64,000 bases of DNA, from the NCBI RefSeq assembly GCF_023509015.1, contig NZ_CP094975.1, forward strand, positions 813,501-877,500, given 5' to 3'. The stretch's first letter is position 1, and each line of letters begins with the position of its first letter. Below, piece after piece: positions 1 through 10,350 of this stretch. The translations under genes and the position numbers were made by a program. Under the pieces are notes generated by a model. That model did not search any database. It was not told where the DNA came from and saw nothing but the letters and a program-made list of their open reading frames with translations. Source of the DNA: Pseudomonas abieticivorans. Its GTDB lineage: Bacteria > Pseudomonadota > Gammaproteobacteria > Pseudomonadales > Pseudomonadaceae.

Positions 1-1248
1 GATGTCGTTGATCATCGCCTTGGACAGCAGCACCTTGGCATCGACCACACTCACCGCATCCAGGCCCAGCCCCGGCGCTGCTTTGCCCTGCGTGCTCGGG
101 TTGGCCAAGTCGACGGCCACGCTCGCATGGCTTTCGCCGTTGGCGGTCTTGAGTGACAACTTTTCCAGTTCCACGTGCGGCTTGCCATCCAGCAACGCGG
201 ACAAGGCAGTGTTCAGTTGGGCCTTGTCTTGCTCGGTCAGGTGCAACTCCAAGGGTTCGCCGTTCATCATGGCCACTTGCTGTTGGGGCACCACGCGGGT
301 CTGGTACAGCTCGTTGAGGCGCTTGCTGGCGGCGATGTCGAAACGATCGACCTTGAACGCCAACTGGCCAGTGCCGATGTCTTTGCCACCGACCTGCAAC
401 TGGCCCAGATCATAATTGACCTGTGCCGCCAGCTTGCCTTCCACCTCTTGCAACAGGCTAGTGCCAGTGGTGTCCTTGAGCATGATCAGTGGCTTGCCGG
501 GCACCTGGAACGAGGCAGTACCGGCCTTCACGTCGGTATGGCCCAGGTAGAAACCAGAGGTGCCACGGGTGCCGCCGCTGTTGATTTCCACCTTGTGAAA
601 CTCGGACTGCAGCACGCCTTCGGGCGTTTGCGTGTCGACGGCCAGGCTATCGATCACCGCGTTCATTTCATATTTTTCGGTGTCTGCCGTGGCGGAGAGG
701 TTAACGCTCAAACCCTGGACCTTGAACGTGCGACCCGGCGCATCGAGTTTCAACGGCGCCACCTGCATATGGCTTTCGCTGCTGCGGTCATACTGCAAGG
801 TCACCTGGCCCTTCAACGGCACGTTGCCATTATTCTGGGCAAAGAAAGGTTGCGACACGGGGGTGTTTTGCAAGCTGATGTTGCTGACCGCCATCACTGG
901 CACCCAGCGCAGGGTGATCAACCGTGACAACGGTAGCGGGCCATGCTCGATATGGTCGGTGAAGTCCAGGGGCACCGGGGCATCGCCGGTACCGAATTCA
1001 CGCCCTTGCACGGTCAGGCGGTAGTGGGCCTCGCTGCTGAACAGGTGGCGGTCCAACGACACCAACTCCAGGCTGACCTGCGCCTTGCCATCAGGCCCCG
1101 GCGTCTGGGCCTGCAACTGCTGGTTGGCCTGGGCGATGGCGGCCTGCAACGTGCCTTCCAGGCGCGTGCCCGTGTACCAGGCACCGGCCGTGGCCACGGC
1201 GCCCACCACCACTACAGCGGCTAAAACGAACTTTGCTGCTTTGCTCAT
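1..1248 (-). CDS. DUF945 (YdgA-type) family protein, C-terminus cut by window edge
   Basis: The frame is open from an ATG at 1248-1246 to the window edge, giving 416 codons without a stop, so the C-terminus is missing. The first 20 or so residues are a positively charged start followed by an alanine/valine-rich hydrophobic stretch, then a WYTG sequence, which fits a signal anchor into the inner membrane with the rest periplasmic. The body is a long beta-rich chain of alternating hydrophobic residues with repeated V-x-L and L-x-V patterns, as in the DUF945/YdgA family, whose members I know only as conserved proteins of unclear function. It lies downstream of the large toxin-like gene on the same strand, 107 bases away. 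No function beyond the family can be stated. Confidence 0.75.
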   Translation of the reverse strand, partial: MSKAAKFVLAAVVVVGAVATAGAWYTGTRLEGTLQAAIAQANQQLQAQTPGPDGKAQVSLELVSLDRHLFSSEAHYRLTVQGREFGTGDAPVPLDFTDHIEHGPLPLSRLITLRWVPVMAVSNISLQNTPVSQPFFAQNNGNVPLKGQVTLQYDRSSESHMQVAPLKLDAPGRTFKVQGLSVNLSATADTEKYEMNAVIDSLAVDTQTPEGVLQSEFHKVEINSGGTRGTSGFYLGHTDVKAGTASFQVPGKPLIMLKDTTGTSLLQEVEGKLAAQVNYDLGQLQVGGKDIGTGQLAFKVDRFDIAASKRLNELYQTRVVPQQQVAMMNGEPLELHLTEQDKAQLNTALSALLDGKPHVELEKLSLKTANGESHASVAVDLANPSTQGKAAPGLGLDAVSVVDAKVLLSKAMINDI

Positions 1249-1355
1249 AGGTATGCTCGACGAGATCCATTCACCGAGCACTTTCGCCTAAAGCTGCCGT
1301 TTGCGCCAGCCAAATACCGTTGCTGCAAAGGCGGCGCAACCTGCGAGCGTGCCTA

Positions 1356-4300
1356 TCAAGGTTGGCGGGGCACATCGGGCATGCGCATGAAACGCAGGTC
1401 CACGCTGCGGCCCAAATCACGCACGGCTCCAAAAAGCACCACCACGCTGGCCTCCCGATGGGCCCGGCCCCAAACCTGGGCGTTGATCATGGCCTTGCGT
1501 TCGACTTTGCGCACTGCGCCGGCCAGATCCCTGGCAACGAGCAAGGACGTACCCGAGCCCCAGACGGAGGAACGCATGAATATCACGTACAAGTTGGTCG
1601 AGCAGGGATGGCGAACCACCAGCTCGCCGGAATAGGCGGTGGGCGTACTGAAAAAACCACCCCGCGCCAGCACTTCGTAGCCGTTGACCTGCAACATTTG
1701 CGCAGCAGTTCGCATCGACCCGGAGGCCGGCATCACCCCCAACTGGCCGAACACCAGCGGCGCCTCCTGTTCGCTCAGCACATTGACCTGCGCCATGTGG
1801 TTGATGCGCTCCGGGACCGACACCGGCAGCATGCCCAGTGGATCGGCCACCCGCGGGTTGGCAATGGGCGCGCCACGGCCCCAGCAATCGAGCACGCGGT
1901 TGACGTCAGCCATTTGCGAGGTCAACCCCACGCCGTGCAGCACCGCCTGCTCGCGGGCTTCTCGCAACAGGTTTTGTGCCACCCATTCGCGGCTGCCACT
2001 GAGCATTTGCGGAAATGGCTCGGCGATCGACTCGCTCATTGGCCGGCTAAACGCCGGGCCCACATACTGCCATTGCCCACCCACGTATCGCGCTAGCTGG
2101 GGCGGGTTGGCCGTTATGTCGGCCAAGGATTGGACCGGGGTCACCGGCGCACCCCGGAAAGCCACGTGGGGGTTGGTGGCATTGGCAAAGTCGGAGGCCA
2201 CCTCGTACCACCCCCCTTGCAGTTCGATCAGCGGGGCACCCACACCGTTCACGCGGTGCACCGCAGGCCCGGCCACAGAACCTGCGGGTACCGCACTGGC
2301 CTGGGAGGGTATCAAGGTCAGCTCCCCGATGCGCTGCCAGGCCTTCCATTGGGCCGCTGGCGGCAAAGGCGGGAGCAGGCCGTCGAGAATGAAACGCTCG
2401 CTATTGAACGCGGCGTATTCAATACCAGCGATGTTTTTCAACGCCCAGGAAGGCGTTACCCCATGTATCTCAAGGTACAGGGCCAATTGCTGGAGTGCTG
2501 CGTCACGCTGCTCGGGCAGGAACCGAAATTGGCTGGCGTAATGCGCCCATTGCTGCTCGGTAAATGCCGGATAACGCCTGCGCAGCATCGCCATCGGGTC
2601 GTCCAGCACTTGCCCACGCCCAAGGAACTGCCTGGCCCAGGCTGGCAACGCCCGGTGCTTGCGCAAGTGCTCCAGCAAGGCCTGCTCGATATCGAACACG
2701 CGGTTGAACTGGAACTTCGCCCACAGGGCCTCCAGCTGATGCTGCGTGCAGCCGCGCAAGTGCACCGGCAGGCTGTACAACGAAACCCCGTCGCCCAAAG
2801 GCGTGCGCGCAAAGAACGCCCGCAATTGATCGTCGCTCATGTGCGCGAACGCTCTGTGCAACAGGTCGGCCGGCTTGTCATCTGCACCGCCAACCGTGCC
2901 GGTATTGCGCACGACGCGCCATTGCCCGACGGCGTTGAGGTGCACCGGCGCCCCCTCGGTGCCGCGCCTGCGGTTGACTACACGCAGGTTTGCATACGCA
3001 CTGTTGGCGCTATGGCGTACCTGGAACAGCTTGCCGTTCTCCAACTCGATGAAATAGTCAGGGTAGCCGTTCTCGCGCACCGGCGAGCGCCAGGTGCCAG
3101 CGTATTTACCCTCGCTCACGCGCTGCAACCCCTTGGGCCGTGAACTCAAGGCCAGGCTTGGGTCAATCTCGAACTTGGCGGGTGGCCTGGCCAGCCGCGC
3201 CACCCCACTGGCCTTGTTCACCACCGCCACCAGATCGCTCGCCGCGCCCGCCACGTTCAGCAAGGCAAGCAGCGAATGGCCCAGCGCACCGTCGTAGTCA
3301 CCTTCGCTCACCGACTTCAACGCACACAGGCTGTCTTTGATCGCAAACAGCGAGCCCGCCACCAACGCAGCGGGCGGGAATGGCAATGTGGCAATGATCA
3401 CGATCACCTCGGCCACCATAAAAAAATGGTCGATGGTCTGGCGAACGCGTTCCCAGCGCTGGTCATAAACGTCATTGACCTCATCGACCAGGCGTTGCAG
3501 GGCGATGTCGTGAATGGCCAGACGGTCTAACCAGGGCATCGGCGCCAGTGGCCCCTCGGCGCGGTCTTCACGCACGGCATTCAAGCGATAAGCCATCCAG
3601 CGGCCAAGCTTTGCGCGCATGCGGTCCTTGTAGTAGTCCAGCAAGCCTGGGATTTTCAGATCGCGAGCAAAATCCGCGTAGTCGCGCCACAGCACGCCAT
3701 CCGGCGCCTGAGGCGTATAGATCAAGGCTTGCAGTTTGCCTGCCGAACTGTGACGCCCCACGACGTACACGCCCTCTACGCGCTCAGTACTACCCAAGGC
3801 CTTATGGAGGTCGCGCAGTGCATCGGGTACCAACGTTTTAATCCAAGGGTGCTCACCTTCGTTCAGTACTGCCTCCAGGCGAAACTGCAAGGGCGCGAAC
3901 ATCAACCGCGAGCGATCACCGCCCTTGTGCAGCGTTGCCAGCATCCGTTCCAGCTGCTGGTATTGACGCGCATCCAGTTCACCTTTCAAGTGCCCCTGCA
4001 CGGCGGCATGGCTCATTTGCAGGCGTGTCAGCTCCAGGTAAGCCGTGCGCCGCCAAGCAAGGCCGGGGCTGCCCGGGGCCAGCAAGGTTTGCTCGATGTA
4101 CTCGGCAAAACGCGCGGCGATGCCCTTGCGCAGTACGCCCCCTACACGTTCTGGTTGCAGGCCGCCAAGGTCCACGCCCGGCGGGCCCGTGACACTCATC
4201 AACCCGGCCGGCACATTGCCCGTCAGGTTGAGATGCGCGGGGTAACCATCGCGCATCAGCTGGCTGAACGTGAAAGGCTGGCCATCCAGCGTGACGATAA

Positions 4301-6270
4301 CCTGGCCAGGGTTGACCTGGCCCTGTGCATCGCCCAGCAAGCGGTTGAGGCTGACGGTCGCCGTGTGCTGCAAAAAATCGTCGAAACGCTGCAGGCGCAC
4401 GTCGGTGCGTTGCTCCAAGCATTGGCGTGCGCCCTGTACTTTGCGTTTCCAGCAATACCAATTGACGGCATTGCGCCAGGCTTGCACCCAAGTGCCAGGC
4501 GGATATGGCGCTGGCATTGGCTTCCATTTGCCGGGCCAACTGGTGCTCCGCCAACTGCTGCAGCGCCACGCTTAAACCTGGCTGCGCCTTCAGGCTGATC
4601 AGGCGCGGGTAGCCCTCGGGTTTTTCGGCGATGCGCGCCAATTCGTCGGCCAGTGCCTGACGCTGGTTTTCGGCGGTGCCGGTCAGCAGGTACTCAGCCA
4701 TAACGGGGTTCGCGCTCCAACCGGCAACCTCGAAGTGCAAGGCATGCAGGCCGGCACAATGCTGCCACTGCAAGGCGCGTGGTGCGTCGGGCGTATACAG
4801 CAGCAACTGGTCGAAATGCCCATTGCTGTCCTGCCGGCCCAACGCCAGCATGCCTCCCAGGTCCGCACCGTTGGCCTGCAGGGTAAACACCTGCAGGCTG
4901 GGCAAGTCGTCTAGCACCAGGGGCATGGCCTGGTTTTCCATTTGCTGGAATTGGGTGTCCGACAGTTGGCCACTGAGGCTTCCAGCAAAGGCCGACAAGG
5001 CCCACTGCGCCTTGGCCAGGCGCAGCATGGGCGCCAGCAGCGCGGTGCTCAGGGCCTGTTGGCGCACGGCCACGAATGCCAACCGCAACGGCCGCCCCAG
5101 CAACGCCTGGGCCGCCGATTGCAGAGGCAGCCCGGTGTACGTTTCCCCTTGGTAAGTCAGCGCGCTGTGCAGCAAAAAGTCTGAGCCTTGCACCTCATCC
5201 CCCGCTGGCAGGCCATTAAGCGCCAGCTCGCTGAAGCTGCTACGCGTGCTGAAGTGCGCCGCCATGCCGGGCAGCGCACGGCGCGTTTCGAACAGCAAGT
5301 CGCCAGGGTCCAGCGCTACCCCGCACAACTGTTTGAGCCAAGCGCCAGCCGTGCTTTGCACATAGTGCTCAAGGCTGGCGCCCTCGCCCAACTCACCGGC
5401 CAAGTCAATCTGCGCCTGATGCCAGGCTGCCAGCCGCGCCTCATAACGCGACAGGTTTTGTGCACTGGCGGTACGCAACCAAGCGGGCAAGGCCTTGAAG
5501 GCCTCACGGGCATCGCGCAAGCGGTTTCGATAAGCTGCAAGGCTTTGCAGCGGCTGCACGAAAGCTGACGCGAGCGCCTCCTTCAGTGCTTGCAGTGTAT
5601 CGGCCGCTTCAGCCACAGGCGCACCAAGCACATGCAGTACATCCTGCCGTTGGCGCTGGCGAGCGCTGGCGAACAGGTAGGCAGGCAGCCCCTCGGCAAT
5701 AGGCACCATTGACCAGCGGCAAGTCGCCCCGGCGACATAGTCGGCCTGATGGGCCAACGCCATGCCCTCCATCAGCAACGACCAACTGGGTTCATCCGCC
5801 AGGGCCTGGCCCAAGTGCACCGCCAGGCTCTCGCGCACACGGGCAAGCCCTGTTCCCGGCATGTGGATCAAGGCCAAGGCTGGCGGCGCGCCCTCGTCAT
5901 CCACCGACATGGCTTGGGCCGCCAGCACAAATGCCCCGGGCACTGGCCAAGAGGGCCCCGCGTTGATACTCAGGTGCAGGGCGCTGGCCACCGCGTCAGG
6001 CTGGGTAAGCAAGGCCCGCTCAACCTCGCCCAACTGGCCTTCTTGATTGGCTGCATCGGCCCACAAGGCCTGCCACAGGCACTCACCTACCCGCTGCGCC
6101 AAGCTTGCGCCTTGGGTGTCGGGCAGCTCCCAGCCCTGATCAAGCTGGCGCAGATAGTCGTCGGCCGACCGGCCTTCGGCGTGCAGCCGTTCCAAGCCTG
6201 CCGCTTCGCCCAGTGACTCGATAAGCCCAGTCAGCGTGGCGATAGGGTTGTGCAGTGTTGAAAAAGTCAT
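1356..6270 (-). pseudogene. Large dermonecrotic-toxin-like (DUF6543-type) protein, split by a +1 frameshift
   Basis: Two overlapping minus-strand frames make one gene. The first runs from ATG 6270 (AGGAG nine bases upstream) and is coherent for about 600 residues, then becomes Arg/Pro/Ala-rich nonsense ending at 3979. The second is open from 4517 to a stop at 1356 and carries the continuation. They cross near 4425-4445. Removing one A from the AAA at 4442-4440 joins ...LLETQ to VQGARQ... and gives a protein of about 1637 residues. The size, a charged helical N-terminal half and a central hydrophobic pair (VAEVIVIIATLPFPPAALVAG) match the very large Pseudomonas proteins annotated as dermonecrotic toxin domain/DUF6543; this is recognition from memory. 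No signal peptide or secretion partner is nearby. The family call is moderate; the frameshift itself is clear. It may be a sequencing error, a recent mutation or, less likely, recoding. Confidence 0.65.
4425..4445 (-). other. Frameshift site in the toxin-like gene
   Basis: Before this point the coherent frame is the one starting at 6270; after it the coherent frame is the one open from 4517. The minus strand contains CAAAGTACAGGGC here. Deleting one A from the AAA run restores a single frame. There is no long homopolymer or obvious slippery heptamer with a downstream structure, so programmed frameshifting is not supported. Confidence 0.7.
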
Positions 6271-6351
6271 GGTTGGCGCTCCTGGAAAGAAGCCCCTATT
6301 GAACTGCGCGGCCGTTGGACCTTGGCGTTACATAAATCAATACAATCAGGC

Positions 6352-6380
6352 ATAAAAAAGCCCGCAGTGTGGGCGGGCAA
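6352..6380 (-). terminator. Rho-independent terminator of uraH
   Basis: Read on the minus strand, GCGGGC pairs with GCCCGC across a seven-base loop (arms 6378-6373 and 6365-6360). The stem is followed directly by six T residues. It lies about 30 bases past the uraH stop, between uraH and the upstream end of the toxin-like gene. Confidence 0.8.
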
Positions 6381-6411
6381 GAGGTACCAACGAAGCGCAT
6401 TGCTCGGTGAA

Positions 6412-6765
6412 CTAGCTACCGCGATAAGTCGAGTAGCTGTAAGGCGATATCAACAGCGGGACATGGTAATGGTCCTGCTCGGCGCTGATGCCGAAGCGCA
6501 GTACCACCACGTCCAGAAAGGCTTGGTCCGGCAGGGCCACGCCACGGGCGCGGTAGTAGTCGCCTGCGGCGAACTGCAACTGGTACACGCCGCTGCGGTA
6601 ATCATCACCCTGCAGCAACGGGGCGTCGCAGCGGCCGTCGCTGTTGGTCAGGGCACTGGCGACCAATTCCAGTTGCTGGCCTTCAACACGGTAAAGCTCG
6701 ACCTGGATCGAGCTGCCGGGGCAGCCATGGGCGGCATCCAGAACATGCGTAGTCAAACGTCCCAT
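6412..6765 (-). CDS. uraH: 5-hydroxyisourate hydrolase (transthyretin-like)
   Basis: This 117-residue protein hydrolyses 5-hydroxyisourate to OHCU, the second step of urate breakdown. It opens with [16 protein letters not shown], which contains the conserved N-terminal histidine, and ends in the family signature YRGS at residues 114-117, where the catalytic C-terminal motif of HIU hydrolases lies. The length is typical of the bacterial enzyme. It is divergent from puuE and the rest of the ureide genes across a 379-bp region with palindromic operator-like sequences, and is followed by a clear terminator, so it is probably transcribed alone but co-regulated with the puuE side. There is no Sec signal, so a cytoplasmic location is inferred. 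Confidence 0.95.
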   Translation of the reverse strand: MGRLTTHVLDAAHGCPGSSIQVELYRVEGQQLELVASALTNSDGRCDAPLLQGDDYRSGVYQLQFAAGDYYRARGVALPDQAFLDVVVLRFGISAEQDHYHVPLLISPYSYSTYRGS

Positions 6766-7144
6766 TGCGTGTACGACCTCTTCTAAGACTGGAGTGAGTG
6801 CCCGCGCACCCTATTGGAGCAGCGCCGGTGCAGGCTTGCGGATTATTAAGACATTTTCGATTAAAATTGTACACAATAATTCGTGCAAATTTTTCAAGCG
6901 CCTTTACGGCTTCTATAAATACGCCAAAATCCCTGCAAAGCAAGCCATTCATGCCCTAGAAGGGCATTACCTGACCAAATGGGCAAGTTTTTTGCAAGCA
7001 CATTGCTAGACGCTCGCCGGGCAGAAATGCAAAAAAACAGGCTTACAATACGTGGATAAAGTTGTATACAATCACTCCATCGCCGGGACGCCAACCCACC
7101 TCGAGCCGTCCCGTACCCAAATCCCGCGAAGAAGGAAGAGTGCA
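6766..7144. promoter_or_regulatory. Divergent uraH/puuE promoter region
   Basis: This 379-bp region has no convincing gene. It is AT-rich compared with its surroundings, especially 6840-6960, which suits a two-way promoter. It holds a perfect palindrome TTGTATACAA at 7062-7071, 73 bases before the puuE start, and a one-mismatch copy TTGTACACAA at 6867-6876, about 100 bases before uraH. The same perfect palindrome occurs twice in the glcG/gcl promoter region. Confidence 0.6.
7062..7071. promoter_or_regulatory. Palindromic operator TTGTATACAA upstream of puuE
   Basis: This is a perfect 10-bp inverted repeat. Its form (TTGTATACAA) resembles sites of GntR-family repressors of the FadR subgroup. 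From memory, Pseudomonas putida uses a GntR-type regulator, GclR, for xanthine and glyoxylate-carboligase genes. Assignment to that regulator is an inference from the identical sites upstream of gcl and glcG. Confidence 0.6.
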
Positions 7145-8074
7145 GTGAGCGCTGATTACCCACGCGACCTGATCGGTTACGGCAACAACCCACCCCATCC
7201 ACAATGGCCGGGGAACGCGCGCATTGCCCTGTCCTTCGTGCTCAACTATGAGGAAGGTGGCGAACGCAACATCCTGCACGGCGACAAAGAGTCCGAAGCC
7301 TTCCTCTCCGAGATGGTCGCCGCCCAGCCCCTGCAGGGCGAGCGCAACATGAGCATGGAGTCGCTGTACGAATACGGCAGCCGCGCCGGCGTGTGGCGCA
7401 TCCTCAAGCTGTTCAAGGAATTCGACATTCCATTGACCATCTTCGCCGTGGCCATGGCCGCCCAACGCCACCCGGACGTGATCCGCGCCATGGTTGCCGC
7501 CGGCCACGAGATCTGCAGCCACGGCTATCGCTGGATCGACTACCAGTACATGGATGAGAACCAGGAACGCGAGCACATGCTCGAAGCCATTCGCATCCTC
7601 ACCGAAGTCAGCGGCGAACGCCCGCTGGGCTGGTACACCGGCCGCACCGGGCCGAACACTCGCCGCCTGGTGATGGAAGAAGGTGGCTTTCTATATGACT
7701 CCGACACCTACGACGACGACCTGCCCTACTGGGAAAACAACAACCCCACCGGCAAGGCGCACCTGGTGATCCCCTATACCCTGGACACCAACGACATGCG
7801 CTTCACCCAGGTGCAGGGCTTCAACCATGGCGATGACTTCTACCAGTATTTGAAAGACGCCTTCGACGTGCTGTACGCCGAAGGGGCCGAGGCGCCGAAG
7901 ATGCTCTCCATTGGCCTGCACTGCCGCCTGATCGGCCGCCCTGCCCGCCTGGCCGCGCTGAAGAAATTCCTCGAGTACGCCAAGGGCCACGAACAGGTCT
8001 GGTTCACCCGTCGCGTCGATATTGCCCGCCACTGGCACACGGTTCATCCTTTCCAGGCCGGAGACGCGAAATGA
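7145..8074 (+). CDS. puuE: Allantoinase, polysaccharide-deacetylase type
   Basis: This enzyme opens the ring of (S)-allantoin to allantoate. The chosen start is GTG 7145, with GGAAG upstream; it gives 309 residues beginning MSADYPRDLIGYG, the usual length and N-terminus of the PuuE family. The in-frame upstream extension to 7052 reads through the operator and is unlikely to be coding. The body has the FVLNYEEGGE and SMESLYEYGSRAG motifs typical of this metal-free NodB-like family, unrelated to the amidohydrolase-type allantoinase. Its TGA overlaps the ATG of uraD (ATGA at 8071-8074), so the two are translationally coupled. It is the first gene of the plus-strand ureide operon and lies just after a TTGTATACAA palindrome. 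Confidence 0.95.
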   Translation: MSADYPRDLIGYGNNPPHPQWPGNARIALSFVLNYEEGGERNILHGDKESEAFLSEMVAAQPLQGERNMSMESLYEYGSRAGVWRILKLFKEFDIPLTIFAVAMAAQRHPDVIRAMVAAGHEICSHGYRWIDYQYMDENQEREHMLEAIRILTEVSGERPLGWYTGRTGPNTRRLVMEEGGFLYDSDTYDDDLPYWENNNPTGKAHLVIPYTLDTNDMRFTQVQGFNHGDDFYQYLKDAFDVLYAEGAEAPKMLSIGLHCRLIGRPARLAALKKFLEYAKGHEQVWFTRRVDIARHWHTVHPFQAGDAK

Positions 8075-8586
8075 CCGCTTTCAAAACCCTGAAGCCCTCG
8101 ACCCTGAGCCGCGACGCCTTCGTCGCCGCCTTCGCCGACATCTACGAACACTCGCCATGGGTGGCCGAACGGGCCTTCGACCTGGGCCAGCTCCAAGAGC
8201 TGGACACCATCGAAAACCTGCACCAACGCATGAGCGATATCCTGTTGAGCGCTGATCATGACCGCCAATTGGCCTTGATCAACGCCCACCCGGACCTGGC
8301 CGGCAAAGCTGCCGTCCAGGGCCAACTGACCGAAGCCAGCACCCATGAACAAGCCGGCGCCGGTATTCACCAATGCACGGCCGAAGAGTTCAAACGCTTC
8401 ACGGAACTCAACGACGCCTACAAGGCCAAGTTCCAGTTCCCCTTCATCATGGCGGTAAAAGGCAGCAACCGGCATCAGATCCTCGCCGCGTTCGAAGTAC
8501 GCATCCATAACTCGGCCGAGGCCGAGTTCAAGGAGGCACTGGCGCAGATCAACCTGATCGCCCTGTTCCGATTACTGACCCTTTAG
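8071..8586 (+). CDS. uraD: OHCU decarboxylase
   Basis: This 171-residue enzyme decarboxylates 2-oxo-4-hydroxy-4-carboxy-5-ureidoimidazoline to (S)-allantoin, so it makes the substrate of the PuuE encoded just upstream. The signature LINAHPDLAGKA is present, with the catalytic histidine at residue 73, and the C-terminal part has the usual FPFIMAVKG and EVRIHN stretches. The ATG overlaps the puuE stop by four bases. The gene order (ring-opening enzyme before the decarboxylase) does not follow the reaction order but is common in Pseudomonas. Confidence 0.95.
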   Translation: MTAFKTLKPSTLSRDAFVAAFADIYEHSPWVAERAFDLGQLQELDTIENLHQRMSDILLSADHDRQLALINAHPDLAGKAAVQGQLTEASTHEQAGAGIHQCTAEEFKRFTELNDAYKAKFQFPFIMAVKGSNRHQILAAFEVRIHNSAEAEFKEALAQINLIALFRLLTL

Positions 8587-8676
8587 CACGCTTGGCCCGA
8601 GTGCACTCATGAACGCCGATCGCACCCAGGGCCCTGCACGCTCTCCCAGCCACTCATTCAAGGCAGACAAGAAAAA

Positions 8677-9672
8677 ATGAAAGCATACGCCGTACCCTTC
8701 GAGAAATTCGTCAACCTGGCCGACGCGCGCCTGGGCACCAAAGCCGTCTCCGTGACCGACGATTGGTTCGCCGACGTGAACCGCCTGTTCCAGCCCACCC
8801 CTGCGGTGTGGAAGGAAGGCGTGTTCGACGACAACGGCAAGTGGATGGACGGCTGGGAATCGCGCCGCAAGCGTTTCGAAGGCTACGACAGCGCGGTGAT
8901 CCGCCTGGGCGTACCGGGCTCGATCAAGGGCGTGGACATCGACACCTCGTTCTTCACCGGCAACTTTCCGCCGTCGGCGTCGCTGCAAGCCTGCTTCGTG
9001 GCTGAAGGCGACCCCACCGAGCACACCCAGTGGGTTGAAGTGCTGTCGGCCGTGGAGCTGCAAGGCAACAGCCACCACTACCACGAAATCAACAACGACC
9101 AGGCCTTCAGCCACCTGCGTTTCAACATCTACCCCGATGGCGGCGTGGCGCGCCTGCGCGTGTACGGCGTGCCATTCCGCGACTGGTCGGCTACCGGTGA
9201 CAACGAGCAAGTGGACCTGGCCTCGGCCCTGAACGGCGGCCGCGCGCTGGCCTGCTCCGACGAGCACTTTGGGCGCATGAGCAACATCCTCAACCCAGGC
9301 CGTGGCATCAACATGGGCGACGGCTGGGAAACCGCACGCCGCCGCACGCCTGGCAATGACTGGGTGATCGTCGCCCTGGGCCATGCCGGTACCGTGGAAC
9401 AAGTGGTGGTCGACACCCTGCACTTCAAGGGCAACTACCCGGACAGCTGCTCGATCCAGGGCGCGTTCGTGAAGGGCGGCACCGACAGCCAGGTCGAAAC
9501 CCAAAGCCTGTTCTGGCGTGAGCTGCTGCCTAGCCAGAAACTGGAAATGCACCAGGAACACAGCTTCAAGGAACAGATCAAGGACCTGGGCCCGATTACC
9601 CACATCCGTCTGAACGTGTTCCCGGACGGTGGCGTGAGCCGCCTGCGCGTACTGGGCAAAGTGGCCAAGTAA
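8677..9672 (+). CDS. alc: Allantoicase
   Basis: This 331-residue enzyme hydrolyses allantoate to (S)-ureidoglycolate and urea. Two related halves are visible: residues near 70-175 and 230-330 both carry a DGWE(S/T) start, a V(I/V)-x-LG-x-x-G block, FxGNxP and [11 protein letters not shown](V)xRLRVxG / [19 protein letters not shown], as expected of the duplicated beta-jellyroll allantoicase fold. It starts 90 bases after uraD and is probably in the same operon. With AllA it releases two ureas per urate, which fits the urea transporter gene further downstream. Confidence 0.96.
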   Translation: MKAYAVPFEKFVNLADARLGTKAVSVTDDWFADVNRLFQPTPAVWKEGVFDDNGKWMDGWESRRKRFEGYDSAVIRLGVPGSIKGVDIDTSFFTGNFPPSASLQACFVAEGDPTEHTQWVEVLSAVELQGNSHHYHEINNDQAFSHLRFNIYPDGGVARLRVYGVPFRDWSATGDNEQVDLASALNGGRALACSDEHFGRMSNILNPGRGINMGDGWETARRRTPGNDWVIVALGHAGTVEQVVVDTLHFKGNYPDSCSIQGAFVKGGTDSQVETQSLFWRELLPSQKLEMHQEHSFKEQIKDLGPITHIRLNVFPDGGVSRLRVLGKVAK

Positions 9673-9682
9673 GCGGCGCCCT

Positions 9683-9750
9683 TGTGGGAGCATGGCTTGC
9701 CAGCGAGGACGGTCTCAAGATCGCCATCGCTGGCAAGCCAAGCTCACACA
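9683..9750. repeat. REP-type palindrome after alc
   Basis: An arm beginning TGTGGGAGCATGGCTTGCC is matched by the inverted arm GGCAAGCCAAGCTCACACA about 25 bases further on. Such elements between Pseudomonas genes are REP-like and can act as mRNA stabilisers or weak terminators. This copy belongs to the 'GGCTTGCC' subtype, not the 'GGATTTATCC' subtype seen more often in this window. Confidence 0.7.
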
Positions 9751-9798
9751 GTGCAACACCCCATACCGTGATTTGAATTCAAGAACAGAAGAACCCAC

Positions 9799-10302
9799 AT
9801 GCGCACACTAGTGATCGAGCCCCTGACAAAAGAAGCCTTCGCCCCCTTCGGTGACGTGATCGAAACTGACGGCAGCGACCACTTCATGATCAACAACGGC
9901 TCGACCATGCGTTTCCATCGGCTGGCCGACGTAGAAACGGCCACCCCCGAGGACAAGGCGATCATCAGCATCTTCCGCGCCGACGCGCAGGACATGCCGC
10001 TGACCGTTCGCATGCTGGAGCGCCACCCGCTGGGCAGCCAGGCTTTCATCCCGCTGCTCGGCAACCCCTTTCTGATCGTGGTCGCGCCACTTGGCGATGC
10101 ACCTGTATCAGGGCTGGTCCGTGCCTTCGTTACCAACGGCAGGCAGGGCATCAATTACCATCGCGGCGTTTGGCACCACCCGGTGCTGACGATCGAAAAG
10201 CGGGATGACTTCCTGGTGGTTGATCGCAGTGGCACAGGCAATAACTGCGATGAGCATTTTTTCAATGAGGACGAATTGTTGATCCTCGCCCCCCACCTAT
10301 AA
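9799..10302 (+). CDS. allA: Ureidoglycolate lyase
   Basis: This 167-residue enzyme splits ureidoglycolate to glyoxylate and urea, the last step of the ureide pathway. The sequence starts MRTLVIEPLTKEAFAPFGDVIE, matching the AllA family N-terminus, and contains the cupin-type motifs ERHPLGSQAFIPL and NYHRGVWHHPVL that hold the active-site residues. Glyoxylate made here is the substrate of the Gcl enzyme encoded 8 kb away in the same window. It is separated from alc by a REP element and is 48 bases before puuD. Confidence 0.95.
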   Translation: MRTLVIEPLTKEAFAPFGDVIETDGSDHFMINNGSTMRFHRLADVETATPEDKAIISIFRADAQDMPLTVRMLERHPLGSQAFIPLLGNPFLIVVAPLGDAPVSGLVRAFVTNGRQGINYHRGVWHHPVLTIEKRDDFLVVDRSGTGNNCDEHFFNEDELLILAPHL

Positions 10303-10350
10303 GAGAAGGGCCTGGCGTCGCGCATTGATGCCAGGCGAGAGGTAAAGACT

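Noticed and set aside
4425..4445. Programmed ribosomal frameshift in the toxin-like gene
   Set aside because: There is no slippery heptamer or downstream pseudoknot-like structure, and the long downstream frame lacks a conserved signal. A simple indel explains it better.
7052..7144. Longer puuE start through TTG/GTG codons at 7052
   Set aside because: It would encode the operator region; the family N-terminus begins at GTG 7145 after a good ribosome site.
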